Assembly (NCBI GenBank): GCA_910579735.1
Contig: CAJTUZ010000001.1
Span: 186,001 to 250,000, forward strand
Length of the DNA stretch: 64,000 bases
Origin: an uncultured Lachnospiraceae bacterium
Lineage (GTDB): Bacteria; Bacillota; Clostridia; Lachnospirales; Lachnospiraceae
Reading direction: 5' to 3'
A program made the position numbers and the translations under genes. This document shows, in pieces, positions 24,934 through 33,370 of the stretch; position 1 is the first letter of the stretch, and the number at the start of each line of letters is the position of its first letter. The notes below the pieces were generated by a model. The model was given only the letters and a program-made list of their open reading frames with translations, had not been told where the DNA came from and did no database searches.

Positions 24934-26337
24934 ATGATGCGGACAAGAAAAGGATATCCTGTATATCCGCTTACGGTGGCACAGAAATTTCATTTATATT
25001 ATTTGAATTTCTGCCCGAAAAAGCAGGTGGTAAATATCGGAACGAGTCTGACGATCGAGGTGGAACTGGATTTTAAGGAATTAAAAAAGGCGATCTATAA
25101 GGCATACGAAAGATGTGAATCCATGCGCCTGCGTTTTGCACAGGACAAAGAGGGCAATTGGTATCAGTATGTGGTGGACAAAGAGGAACGTGATATTGAG
25201 TATGCGGATTTTGCTGGCAAAACGATGGAAGAAGCGGAGAGCATCATGCAGGCCTGGACAGAGATTCCTTTTAAGCACCAGGATGCACCGTTAAACAGGA
25301 TCGTGATGATCAGGATGCCGGATGGCTACAGCGGTATTTATTTTCTGGCGGATCACATGACGATGGATGCGCAGTCTCTGATCTGCTTTATGAAAGACAT
25401 TATAGAGATCTATTGCAACGCCTGTTATGAAGGAATCGACTATCCGACGGACATGGCGTCTTATATCGAACAGCTGAAAAAGGATCTGGCCTATGAAGAG
25501 GGCTGTAAGGCCAAAACAAAAGATGAGGAATTTTTCCGCAGATTGATAGAGAGTTCGGAGCCGGTCTATAACGGTATCGATGGCCCGAAGAAGTTAGAAG
25601 AGGCCAGGAAAAGAAGCGGCAATCCGGATATGCGTGCGGCCGTCAATGTTTCCGATTCTGTGGATGCGGCGCTTGACATTTTCCATTTGGAAGAAGAGCC
25701 GACGACGAGATTGATGACTTTTTGTGAAAAATATCATGTTTCGCTTGCCTGCCTGCTGATCATGGGTCTGCGGACTTATTTCCAGAAGATGAACGGCAAC
25801 GATGATGTATCCATCAATACCGCGATCGCAAGGAGAGCGACGTTGATGGAAAAAAAATCGGGCGGTACGAGGATCCATTCATTTCCTTTCCGGACGATCA
25901 TATCGGAAGAGAAAACATTTTTGGAAGGCATTTATGAGATCCGTGACAGGCAGAACGAACTGTTCCGGCATGCCAATTACGATCCGGTAGCGTATTTTGC
26001 TTATAGAAAACAGTGCTATCCGCTGCCCGGCGGTGAGACGTATGAGCCGATGTCTCTTACATATCAGCCGCTTACACTGCGGGAAAAAGGTCTGGATAAG
26101 CTCGGCGGTATCCGCTACAAGACCAAGTGGTATCCGAACGGCGCTACAACGCAGGGGATGTATCTGACGGTCATGCACAGGTCGGATGACAACGGCCTGG
26201 ATTTTAACTTTGAGCATCAGATCAAAGCGGTGTCCAGGAAACAGCTTGAGTATCTGTATTATTATCTGTGCAAGATCATGTTTAAGGGTACGGAAAATCC
26301 GAATCTGCCGATCGGGGATATCATGAAATTAATATAA
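24934..26337 (+). CDS. Stand-alone condensation-domain-like acyltransferase
   Basis: 467 residues with the chloramphenicol-acetyltransferase-type fold of non-ribosomal peptide synthetase condensation domains and wax-ester-synthase relatives. The N-terminal YPLTVAQKFHLYY matches the C1 motif. The catalytic HHxxxDG appears as DHMTMDA at 140-146, keeping the second histidine (H141) and the aspartate (D145) but not the first histidine or the glycine. Such enzymes join an acyl group on a carrier protein to an amine or alcohol. It is followed by an acyl carrier protein and an adenylating ligase, supporting a small acyl-conjugating pathway. The product is unknown. Start ATG at 24934 or the next codon. 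Confidence 0.78.
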   Translation: MMRTRKGYPVYPLTVAQKFHLYYLNFCPKKQVVNIGTSLTIEVELDFKELKKAIYKAYERCESMRLRFAQDKEGNWYQYVVDKEERDIEYADFAGKTMEEAESIMQAWTEIPFKHQDAPLNRIVMIRMPDGYSGIYFLADHMTMDAQSLICFMKDIIEIYCNACYEGIDYPTDMASYIEQLKKDLAYEEGCKAKTKDEEFFRRLIESSEPVYNGIDGPKKLEEARKRSGNPDMRAAVNVSDSVDAALDIFHLEEEPTTRLMTFCEKYHVSLACLLIMGLRTYFQKMNGNDDVSINTAIARRATLMEKKSGGTRIHSFPFRTIISEEKTFLEGIYEIRDRQNELFRHANYDPVAYFAYRKQCYPLPGGETYEPMSLTYQPLTLREKGLDKLGGIRYKTKWYPNGATTQGMYLTVMHRSDDNGLDFNFEHQIKAVSRKQLEYLYYYLCKIMFKGTENPNLPIGDIMKLI

Positions 26338-26422
26338 TGACATACGGGAGCTGCGCTGTCCGGCAAAAGGCAGAACGATCCGGGAAGCGGCGGGAAAAAG
26401 AATCAGAAAAGAGGGAATGGCA

Positions 26423-26650
26423 ATGTATGAGAAATTAACCAGTTTAATCTGCAATTATGTGGAAGTAAAAAAAGAAGATATCAGACCGGAGTCCCGTTTT
26501 ATGGAAGATCTGGGTTTTACATCCTTTGATTTCATGAGCATGCTCGGAGAATTGGAAGATCAGTTTGACATTGAAGTGGACGAACAGAAGGCGGCAAATA
26601 TCAGAACGATCCAGGAAGCGGTGGAATATTTGGAGTCTCTGACGTCATAG
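26423..26650 (+). CDS. Acyl/peptidyl carrier protein
   Basis: 75 residues, acidic and helical, with the 4'-phosphopantetheine attachment region DLGFTSFDFMSML; the attachment serine is S34. The residue before it is threonine rather than the common aspartate, a feature of dedicated (non fatty-acid-synthesis) carriers. The start is ATG at 26423, because GAGGG lies 7 bases upstream; the ATG at 26417 is too close to it. It sits between the condensation-like protein and the adenylating ligase and probably carries the activated acyl group between them. Confidence 0.9.
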   Translation: MYEKLTSLICNYVEVKKEDIRPESRFMEDLGFTSFDFMSMLGELEDQFDIEVDEQKAANIRTIQEAVEYLESLTS

Positions 26651-26703
26651 TGAGAGTTTAACAGGAAACAGGCGGCATGCGGCGTCTGCGGGGAGGACGG
26701 ATA

Positions 26704-28215
26704 ATGGTTAGTACGATTCGGGATATTCTGGTTCGGACGGAAAAGAAATATGGAGCGGAAGACGCTGTCCGCTATAAGGCAGGAAAAGGTGAGATTATTG
26801 CGAAAACGTATACGGAATTGAAAAGAGACAGTGAGCGTTTCTCATCTGCATTATGTAAACTCGAGGAACAGGGAAGCCATATAGCCGTTACGGGACCGAC
26901 TTCGTATATGTGGCTGACGGCGTATCTGGGAACGGTAAACAGCGGCAGTGTGGCCGTGCCGCTTGATGTTTCTCTGCCGGCGCAGGAAATGTGCGAACTG
27001 ATCGACAGAGCGGATGTTACGACATTCGTCTATGACGAAATGCGCCGGGACGTGGCCGATATGGTAAGAGAGCACTGTCCGAAAATTAAAAATCTGATAT
27101 CGATGCAGCAGGAAACAAGCGGTGAAAGCGGCGGCACGCTTTCTTTGAACGCTCTGTTGAAAGAAGCGCCGGACGGCTGTGACTATCAGCCGCAGCCTGA
27201 TGAACTGTGTACGATCATGTATACGTCCGGAACGACCGGCAAAAGCAAGGGAGTCATGCTGACGCATAGAAATCTGGCGGAAAATGCCACCTGTCTGGAC
27301 ATGAAGATACCGGAAAGAACCGTGATTCTTTCCGTACTGCCGATCCATCATGCATACTGTCTGAGTATGGATATTTTAAAAGGCATGTCACTTGGGGCCG
27401 TGATCTGTATCAATGATTCGCTGCTGCGTGTGGCGAAAAATATAAAATTATTCGAACCGGACATGATTCTGATGGTTCCGCTGATGATAGAGACGATCGC
27501 CAAAAAACTGGAAGATGTATCGGGACTGCCCAAAAAACTGGTAAAAAGACAGATTTTCGGAAGCCGTTTTCATACGATCTGCAGCGGCGGGGCCTACTTG
27601 AATCCTGCCTACATAGATCTGTTTGAAAAATATGGTATTACAATCTTGCAGGGATACGGTATGACGGAATGTGCTCCGGTCATCAGTACGACTGTGAGCT
27701 GGAACATAAAGAAGGAATCGGTCGGACAGCTTATTCCGAACTGCGAAGCCAGAACTGTGGAAGAAGAGTTATGGGTGCGCGGCAGCAGCGTTATGCAGGG
27801 ATATTACAAAATGCCGCAGGAAACTTCGGAAACGCTTCACGATGGCTGGCTTGCCACCGGGGACCTGGGATATGTGGACGAAGAAGGATTCGTCTTTTTA
27901 ACCGGACGAAAGAAAAATCTGATCATAACAAAGAACGGAGAGAATGTTTCTCCCGAAGAACTGGAAAACAGGATCGGGGAAAACCGTCTTGTACAGGAGA
28001 TTCTGGTACGGGAAAATGAGGGTGTCATAGAAGCGGAAGTGTATCCGGATTACGATTATGCGAAGAAAAAGAAAATCTCAGATATCGGTGCGGCCGTGCA
28101 GAAGATCATAGATGACTATAATCAGAAGGCGCCGGTTTATAAACGGATCTACCGCATGAAACTGCGGGAGACGGAATTTGAGAAAACACCATCCAAGAAG
28201 ATCAAGCGCTATTGA
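26704..28215 (+). CDS. AMP-binding acyl/aminoacyl ligase (ANL superfamily)
   Basis: 503 residues from the ATG at 26704 (GGAGG 7 bases upstream; an upstream in-frame ATG is ignored). ANL motifs in order are the A3 loop YTSGTTGKSKG (173-183), A5 GYGMTECAP, A7 TGDLGY, A8 GRKKNLIITKNGENVSPEELE, and the terminal catalytic lysine region KTPSKKIK. It should adenylate a carboxylic acid and load it on a thiol, most simply the carrier protein encoded just upstream. Whether the substrate is a fatty acid or an amino acid cannot be told; the overall pattern is closer to long-chain acyl ligases. It is the last gene of the cluster, before a terminator. Confidence 0.88.
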   Translation: MVSTIRDILVRTEKKYGAEDAVRYKAGKGEIIAKTYTELKRDSERFSSALCKLEEQGSHIAVTGPTSYMWLTAYLGTVNSGSVAVPLDVSLPAQEMCELIDRADVTTFVYDEMRRDVADMVREHCPKIKNLISMQQETSGESGGTLSLNALLKEAPDGCDYQPQPDELCTIMYTSGTTGKSKGVMLTHRNLAENATCLDMKIPERTVILSVLPIHHAYCLSMDILKGMSLGAVICINDSLLRVAKNIKLFEPDMILMVPLMIETIAKKLEDVSGLPKKLVKRQIFGSRFHTICSGGAYLNPAYIDLFEKYGITILQGYGMTECAPVISTTVSWNIKKESVGQLIPNCEARTVEEELWVRGSSVMQGYYKMPQETSETLHDGWLATGDLGYVDEEGFVFLTGRKKNLIITKNGENVSPEELENRIGENRLVQEILVRENEGVIEAEVYPDYDYAKKKKISDIGAAVQKIIDDYNQKAPVYKRIYRMKLRETEFEKTPSKKIKRY

Positions 28216-28227
28216 TAACTGCAAGAT

Positions 28228-28274
28228 AAAAGGCGGTCTCAACGGGATCTGAATATCCCCTGGAACCGCCTTTT
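28228..28274 (+). terminator. Terminator after the ligase gene
   Basis: A perfect 10-pair outer stem, AAAAGGCGGT (28228-28237) with ACCGCCTTTT (28265-28274), plus an inner GGGAT/ATCCC stem. It also serves the convergent His-rich gene. Confidence 0.75.
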
Positions 28275-28300
28275 CAGGTGATAGAAAACTGTCTGCGCAG

Positions 28301-28963
28301 TTAGATATCGTACATACAGATGACGTCAGCGATATTTTGAGAAATATGTCTCTTGTTCATTTTTCTGGAAGCGCTGCTGTCGGTCTGTCCGGTACTGCCT
28401 GTATTGTCAGTACTGGTTGTTTGGTCGGTACTGCCTGTATTGCCGGTGCTGCTTTGCGGCTGGACTGTATCTGCATAAGGGCATATGCCGTTATCATGCA
28501 GATGTGCCTCGTGTCCGTCACAGTAGAAGTAATCGGAATCCGCATAAGGACACACACCGTTACCGTGCAGATGTGCTTCATGTCCGTTACAGTAGAAGTA
28601 GTCGGAATCTGCGTAAGGACAGGCGCCATTGTCATGGTGATGCGCTTCGTGTCCGTTGCAGTAATAGTAATCTCCTTCCGCATAAGGGCATGCGCCGTTG
28701 TTATGGTGGTGTGCCCCGTTTCCGCCGCAGTAGTAGTAATCTTCTTCCGCATAAGGGCATGCGCCGTTGTTATGCAGATGTGCCTCATGTCCGTTGCAGT
28801 AAAAATAATTAGAAGCGGCATTGTTATGATGTCCATTGCCATGATGTCTGCCGTGCGCCTGAACAGTGATGCTGAGCGGACAGTCTGTCGGAAGATCAAC
28901 AGGTGCAAGAACAAGGACTCCCGTCAAAAAAACTGCCGATACAACATGCATCAATCGTTTCAT
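28301..28963 (-). CDS. Secreted His/Cys-rich repeat protein (probable metal binding)
   Basis: 220 residues with a signal peptide (cleavage likely after VQA at 36). The mature N-terminus is rich in His and Gly. Five 23-residue repeats occupy 53-166, each with the plan C-x-G-H-E-A-H-x-H-x-N-G-x-C-P-Y-A; the second repeat lacks the GHE histidine. Two cysteines and three or four histidines per repeat suggest binding of zinc or another soft metal outside the cell. A Ser/Thr/Gly/Asn-rich linker (168-198) and a basic tail follow. I do not recognise a named family. GGAGG precedes the start, and a TTGCTT-17-TATAAT promoter lies upstream. Confidence 0.8.
   Translation of the reverse strand: MKRLMHVVSAVFLTGVLVLAPVDLPTDCPLSITVQAHGRHHGNGHHNNAASNYFYCNGHEAHLHNNGACPYAEEDYYYCGGNGAHHHNNGACPYAEGDYYYCNGHEAHHHDNGACPYADSDYFYCNGHEAHLHGNGVCPYADSDYFYCDGHEAHLHDNGICPYADTVQPQSSTGNTGSTDQTTSTDNTGSTGQTDSSASRKMNKRHISQNIADVICMYDI
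28466..28807 (-). repeat. Five 69-base in-gene tandem repeats
   Basis: These encode the five 23-residue His/Cys units of the secreted protein at 28301-28963. The last unit is one residue short. The repeats also produce long open frames on the opposite strand that are not genes. Confidence 0.9.
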
Positions 28964-29029
28964 AAAAACTGCCTCCTTATTTTGATGATACGTTTTCCTT
29001 ACGATACGTTAATAATACTATGTTCATAC

Positions 29030-29058
29030 ATTATAAGCTATGCGCACCGAAAAAGCAA
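29030..29058 (-). promoter_or_regulatory. Promoter for the His/Cys-rich protein gene
   Basis: On the - strand, TTGCTT (29058-29053), a 17-base spacer and TATAAT (29035-29030) form a good vegetative promoter, about 67 bases before the start codon. Confidence 0.65.
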
Positions 29059-29168
29059 GTGAAAGGCCGCTTTTTCGCGGAATAAATCAGTAATCATTCT
29101 TTTTCGGGCAAAGTTGCTCAAGATGCCGTTTTGTGATATCTTAAACATATCGCATTTATGTATACAAA

Positions 29169-29196
29169 GATTCAGGGGGGGATTGACACCTGAATC
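29169..29196 (+). promoter_or_regulatory. Small inverted repeat before the MATE gene
   Basis: GATTCAGG (29169-29176) and CCTGAATC (29189-29196) form a perfect 8-base inverted repeat with a 12-base, G-rich loop, 33 bases before the MATE start. It could be an operator or a leader hairpin; there is no further support. Confidence 0.35.
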
Positions 29197-29229
29197 ATCC
29201 GGACAGCGAAAGAATGGAGTTTATAGTTT

Positions 29230-30567
29230 ATGAATCACGATCTGACAGAAGGAACGATTATGAAAAAGCTGCTGCAGTTTGCCTTTCCGATCATGATAGG
29301 CAACATGCTTCAGCAGTTATATAATATAGTGGATACGCTGATCGTAGGACGTTATTTGGGAGAAAATGCACTGGCGGCCGTAGGTTCTTCCTATACGCTT
29401 ATGGTGTTTGTGACGTCTGTTATTCTGGGACTTTGTATGGGGAGCAGCGCTTTTTTTGCCATGCAGTTCGGCGGCAGAGCGCATGACAGACTGGAAAAAG
29501 GACTTTATATCGCATTTATCAGTATCGGTGCAGTCGCCGTGGTGTTGAATGTCCTGGTATATGCCGGCATAAAGGGGATTCTTATCTTTATGCGCGTTCC
29601 GTATGAAGTGGCGCCTCTTATGAAAGAATATCTTCTGTGGATATTTGCCGGGATACCCGCGGTTTTTCTGTATAATTTTCTGGCGAACCTTCTGCGGGCG
29701 ATCGGGAATTCTGTTGTACCGCTTTGTTTTCTCGGTGTTTCGGCACTGCTGAATATCGTGCTGGACCTTGTGTTCATCAGATCTTTTGGCTGGGGTGTCG
29801 GCGGAGCGGCAGCGGCAACGGTTCTGTCGCAGTATGCAGCGGGGATCGGCATTTTTTTCTATTATCTTTTGAAATATCCGCAGCTTAGAGTCCGGAAACA
29901 GAACATGCAATGGGACTTTCGTATTTTTAAGGAACTGGCCGGGTTGTCTTCTTTGACTTGCTTGCAGCAGTCTATTATGAATTTCGGGATCTTAATGGTG
30001 CAGGGACTTGTGAACAGTTTCGGTGCGGTGGTAATGGCGGCTTTTGCGGCTGCCGTCAAGATAGACTCTTTTGCCTATGCGCCGGTGCAGGATTTCGGCA
30101 ATGCTTTTTCAACATTTGTAGCGCAAAACTATGGTGCGGGGAAGGAAGAGCGGATCCGTAAGGGGCTGAAGAGTGCGGTAGGATCGGTCTTTTTGTTCTG
30201 CCTGCTCATTACGGCGCTTGTGATCGGTTTTGCAAAACCTCTGATGCAGCTTTTTATCGACAAAGAAAGTACGGCTGTAATCGCGGTTGGAATCGGTTAT
30301 CTGCAGATCGAAGCGGCATTTTATTTCGGGATCGGAATGCTGTTTCTATTTTACGGTTATTACCGCGCGGTCAATAAACCGGGGATATCTGTCGTTCTGA
30401 CAGTGGTCTCTTTGGGAACAAGAGTCGTGCTTGCCTATATCTTATCGTCATTTCCCCGGATCGGCGTGACCGGCATCTGGATGTCCGTGCCGATCGGCTG
30501 GATACTGGCGGATCTGACCGGAGCGTGGTACTATATAACAGGATGCAGAAGGAAAGAGCGGAAATAA
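29230..30567 (+). CDS. MATE family multidrug/metabolite exporter
   Basis: 445 residues with about 12 membrane spans. The N-terminal LLQFAFPIMIGNMLQQLYNIVDTLIVGRYLG signature (split by spans) is typical of the DinF/NorM-like MATE branch common in Clostridia. These carriers use a sodium or proton gradient to export organic cations or metabolites. The repeat of the motif in the second half (LSSLTCLQQSIMNFG) fits the two-fold pseudo-symmetry. The ribosome binding site (GGAG) is 11 bases upstream. The M18 aminopeptidase gene begins 22 bases after the stop. No substrate can be inferred. Confidence 0.92.
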   Translation: MNHDLTEGTIMKKLLQFAFPIMIGNMLQQLYNIVDTLIVGRYLGENALAAVGSSYTLMVFVTSVILGLCMGSSAFFAMQFGGRAHDRLEKGLYIAFISIGAVAVVLNVLVYAGIKGILIFMRVPYEVAPLMKEYLLWIFAGIPAVFLYNFLANLLRAIGNSVVPLCFLGVSALLNIVLDLVFIRSFGWGVGGAAAATVLSQYAAGIGIFFYYLLKYPQLRVRKQNMQWDFRIFKELAGLSSLTCLQQSIMNFGILMVQGLVNSFGAVVMAAFAAAVKIDSFAYAPVQDFGNAFSTFVAQNYGAGKEERIRKGLKSAVGSVFLFCLLITALVIGFAKPLMQLFIDKESTAVIAVGIGYLQIEAAFYFGIGMLFLFYGYYRAVNKPGISVVLTVVSLGTRVVLAYILSSFPRIGVTGIWMSVPIGWILADLTGAWYYITGCRRKERK

Positions 30568-30589
30568 AGAATGATAGGAACAAGAAAGG

Positions 30590-31891
30590 ATGGAATCAGA
30601 AATGGAGCAAACGAAACAAACGGAACATACAGAGCAGTTACAGGATCTTTTCACTTTTATTGATGGGAGTCCGACCGCTTTTCATGCCGTGGACAATCTG
30701 GAAAAAATGCTGGAAGGGGCAGGCTACTGCCGGCTGGAGGAAAAGGATGCCTGGACCATAGAAAAACGGGGGAAATATTATGTAAACCGAAATGATTCTT
30801 CTGTGATCGCTTTTTCCATACCGGAGAAAATGCCGAAAGGATTTCACATGATAGCGGCACACAGTGATTCGCCCTGTTTTAAATTGAAAGAAAAACCGGA
30901 GATCACGGTGGATGAGGCATATCTGAAACTGAATGTGGAAAAATACGGCGGCATGATCCTTTCCACATGGCTGGACAGGCCGCTTTCCATTGCAGGAAGA
31001 CTGATAGCAGGAGACCGAAACGGTATGAAGAGCTTCCTCGTGAACCTGGATAGCGATACGGCGATTATCCCCAATCTTGCGATCCATATGAACGGTGAGT
31101 TAAACAAAGGATTTGAATATAATCCGCAGACGGACATGGAGCCTGTCATCGGAGAGGCGTCGGCCAAAGAAAAGCTTTTTGACATGCTGGCAGCGCAGGC
31201 GGGAATATCCAAAGAAGAGATACTCGGAAGCGATCTGTTCCTTTATAACCGGGACAAATGCCGTGTGGTTGGTATCGATGATGCTTTTATTGCAGGACCG
31301 AGACTGGACGATCTGGAATGTGCGTTTGCCGCAATGACTGCTATGGTCAATGAAGAGCCGGAGGATTATATCAATCTTTGCGTCGTTTTGGATAATGAAG
31401 AGGTGGGAAGCGGCACCAAACAGGGGGCTGCGTCCACATTTCTGCAGGACGTGCTGATCAGGATATGCGGCAAACTGGATATGGGAGCAGAAGAATACCG
31501 TCGTATGATTGCGGAGAGTTTTCTGATTTCTGCGGATAATGCGCACGCGATGCACCCGAATCATGGGGAAAAAGCGGATGTGACGAACAGACCGCGCATG
31601 AACGGCGGTATTGTGATCAAATATCACGGCAGTCAGCGCTATGCGACGGACGCATATTCTGCGGCGGTGATGAAGGATATCTGCAGCAGAGCGGGCGCTG
31701 CGTATCAGCCTTATGCAAACCGCTCGGATATTGCAGGCGGCAGTACGCTTGGAAATATCTCGACGGCACAGGTATCCGTCCGTACGGTAGATATCGGCCT
31801 CGCCCAGCTGGCCATGCATTCAGCCGTAGAAACGGCAGGGGCAAAGGACATCGCTTATCTGATCGATGCTTTCCGGACTTTTTATCGTTAA
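30590..31891 (+). CDS. M18 family aminopeptidase
   Basis: 433 residues, a cytosolic zinc aminopeptidase of the aspartyl-aminopeptidase family. The dinuclear metal site is visible in AAHSDSP (H91, D93), LDDLECAFA, DNEEVGSGTKQGA and the C-terminal histidine in QLAMHSAVE. The start may be ATG at 30590 or at 30602; a short AGGA lies before the first and GAAAGG before the second. Together with the preceding exporter it may form a two-gene unit. The 3' end overlaps the end of the convergent AraC-type gene by 4 bases, so there is no room for a separate terminator. Confidence 0.93.
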   Translation: MESEMEQTKQTEHTEQLQDLFTFIDGSPTAFHAVDNLEKMLEGAGYCRLEEKDAWTIEKRGKYYVNRNDSSVIAFSIPEKMPKGFHMIAAHSDSPCFKLKEKPEITVDEAYLKLNVEKYGGMILSTWLDRPLSIAGRLIAGDRNGMKSFLVNLDSDTAIIPNLAIHMNGELNKGFEYNPQTDMEPVIGEASAKEKLFDMLAAQAGISKEEILGSDLFLYNRDKCRVVGIDDAFIAGPRLDDLECAFAAMTAMVNEEPEDYINLCVVLDNEEVGSGTKQGAASTFLQDVLIRICGKLDMGAEEYRRMIAESFLISADNAHAMHPNHGEKADVTNRPRMNGGIVIKYHGSQRYATDAYSAAVMKDICSRAGAAYQPYANRSDIAGGSTLGNISTAQVSVRTVDIGLAQLAMHSAVETAGAKDIAYLIDAFRTFYR

Positions 31892-32889
31892 AACAGCGGG
31901 ATCGCAAACGGTTCCATTTCAATGATCGAAGCGGTCTTGGCAATACGCTCTCTGTATTCGGTCGGTGTACAGTTTAGGTAGCGTTTAAAGAGCTTGTTAA
32001 AATAGCTGATGCTGTTAAACCCTACGGAAAGAGCCAGATCTGCCATGGAATGCTGGTTGTCCCGGTCGTTCAGGATCTGCTTGCTTGCTTCAAAAATGCG
32101 GTATTTCATCAGATATTCGAAAGGGGTCATCTGGATCGTTCGTTTAAAACAGCGGCAGCATTCGCTTTTGCTGACGGAGATGCTGTCGGCAATATCATCT
32201 AATGTAAGCGGTTCGGCATGGTGCAGACGGATATAGAGCATCGCCTGTTTGACACGCTGTTCGTTCAGGGATACGTTCGGCGTCTGCGGAATCTTTGCCT
32301 GCGGGAGCCTGTTTAGCAGCGCTGCCCAGAACTGACACAGATATCCTTTCGTAATGATCTCATAACCAAAGCATTTTGTCAGGTTAACGGATAAGATCTT
32401 GTCAAGCAGATCGAGCATGTTTTTGTGCCATGCGTTCTGTTCTTCGATCAGCATGGTCTTCAAAATGGAGAAACTCTGCATCGGCAGCAGAAAGTTCGTC
32501 CGCATGGAAGAATTCGTGTGGCCGAATAAAAAATCCGGATGAAAAACAAGCGAATAATATGTACAGGGATTATTTTCAATGCTGTGGATGGAATGCATAA
32601 CGTTTTGATTCAGAATGTATCCCTGTCCCGGCAGAAGAACCTGTTCGTCGTCATCTGTCGCTACTTTGGCACAGCCGTTGCTGATCACGAGGATCTCCAT
32701 TTCTTCGTGCCAGTGCCAGCGAATGGAATGTGTGTGTGTATGCCCCAAATCTACGTGATAAACATTAACGGGATAATCCAGATTTCCGTGCTCCTTTTTC
32801 TCATATAAATTATCATAGGTTGTCGCAGAATCGATCTGCGCGGAAGTTTCCTTGATGCTTTCGTTCTTTAAATTCTCATTCTTCAACAA
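31888..32889 (-). CDS. AraC-family transcriptional regulator with cupin sensor domain
   Basis: About 333 residues. The N-terminal cupin domain includes HWHEEMEILVISNG and GYILNQNVMHSI, typical of sugar-sensing AraC regulators. The C-terminal double helix-turn-helix runs from VKQAMLYIRLHHAEPLTLDDIADSISVSK to YRERI, with the family signature GFNSISYFNKLFKRY. The start is taken as TTG at 32889, because AAAAGG lies 6 bases upstream. The open frame extends to 32997, but that part has no cupin pattern and overlaps degenerate direct repeats. The target genes are not evident; no sugar-use operon is adjacent. Confidence 0.85.
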   Translation of the reverse strand: MLKNENLKNESIKETSAQIDSATTYDNLYEKKEHGNLDYPVNVYHVDLGHTHTHSIRWHWHEEMEILVISNGCAKVATDDDEQVLLPGQGYILNQNVMHSIHSIENNPCTYYSLVFHPDFLFGHTNSSMRTNFLLPMQSFSILKTMLIEEQNAWHKNMLDLLDKILSVNLTKCFGYEIITKGYLCQFWAALLNRLPQAKIPQTPNVSLNEQRVKQAMLYIRLHHAEPLTLDDIADSISVSKSECCRCFKRTIQMTPFEYLMKYRIFEASKQILNDRDNQHSMADLALSVGFNSISYFNKLFKRYLNCTPTEYRERIAKTASIIEMEPFAIPLF

Positions 32890-33370
32890 TAGGTACCTTT
32901 TCTTTCTTTGCCATAGACAGGTAACGATCACAGTCCTTAATACATACGGACAAAGTGGTGAATCGGGATGAACAGTGACATTTGATCGCTTAATCAACTG
33001 TGGAAAAAGTGCGACGGGGTGTTACTTTTTCAGTAGTGATGGGCTAATAGTGACAGGCCGAAAATATAAACTCAAAGCGACGGGTTAACAGTGACAGGAT
33101 GATAATGTATAAATTATAGTAAATAATTAGAACATAATATTGATAGCTATTTGCCCTTACTGTAGCATGTGCAAAATGGGAAGTCAATACTTTTTCCATA
33201 AAATAATTGTAAAATATTAACAGAAAATATGAAAATATCGGGAAAGCGATCGTGCGTATTGACAAAATACCCCTATGAGGTATATAGTTTATTTTGTAAA
33301 ATACCCCATGAGGGTATAGTGAGAAAATAAAACTTCTGTATGCCAGCAAAGCGAAAGGAATAAGATAGGT
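32890..33370. other. 481-base regulatory spacer between araC-type gene and csoR
   Basis: The left part holds three degenerate 20-base direct repeats ending in the shared AGTGACA (near 32961-32980, 33036-33055 and 33077-33096). The right part, from 33259, carries the csoR promoter and operators described separately. Between them the DNA is AT-rich without a recognised gene; a - strand open frame of 168 codons here has no family resemblance and crosses the operators. Confidence 0.5.
33259..33317 (+). promoter_or_regulatory. csoR-copA promoter with two CsoR-type operators
   Basis: TTGACA (33259-33264) and TATATA (33281-33286, 16-base spacer) form the promoter. ATACC/GGTAT (33267-33271 and 33279-33283) lies between them, and a second, better box, ATACCC-CATGA-GGGTAT, lies at 33301-33317, just downstream of the start point. 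GC-tract inverted repeats flanked by AT are the known CsoR target type, so autorepression relieved by copper is expected. Confidence 0.75.

Noticed and set aside
28466..28807. Regular repeats that might be a CRISPR array
   Set aside because: The repeats are contiguous 69-base coding units without spacers and keep the reading frame of a secreted protein.
28337..29062. Long + strand open frame (241 codons) rich in Val, Cys and Ile
   Set aside because: It is the antisense of the five 69-base His/Cys repeats; it has no ribosome binding site and its repeats are only the complement of the real gene.
29184..29215. TTGACA before the MATE gene
   Set aside because: It lies in the loop of a small inverted repeat and no -10 box follows at the right distance.
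31100..31819. - strand frame of 239 codons opposite the M18 aminopeptidase
   Set aside because: Arg/His/Ile-rich antisense translation of a conserved enzyme; no independent evidence.
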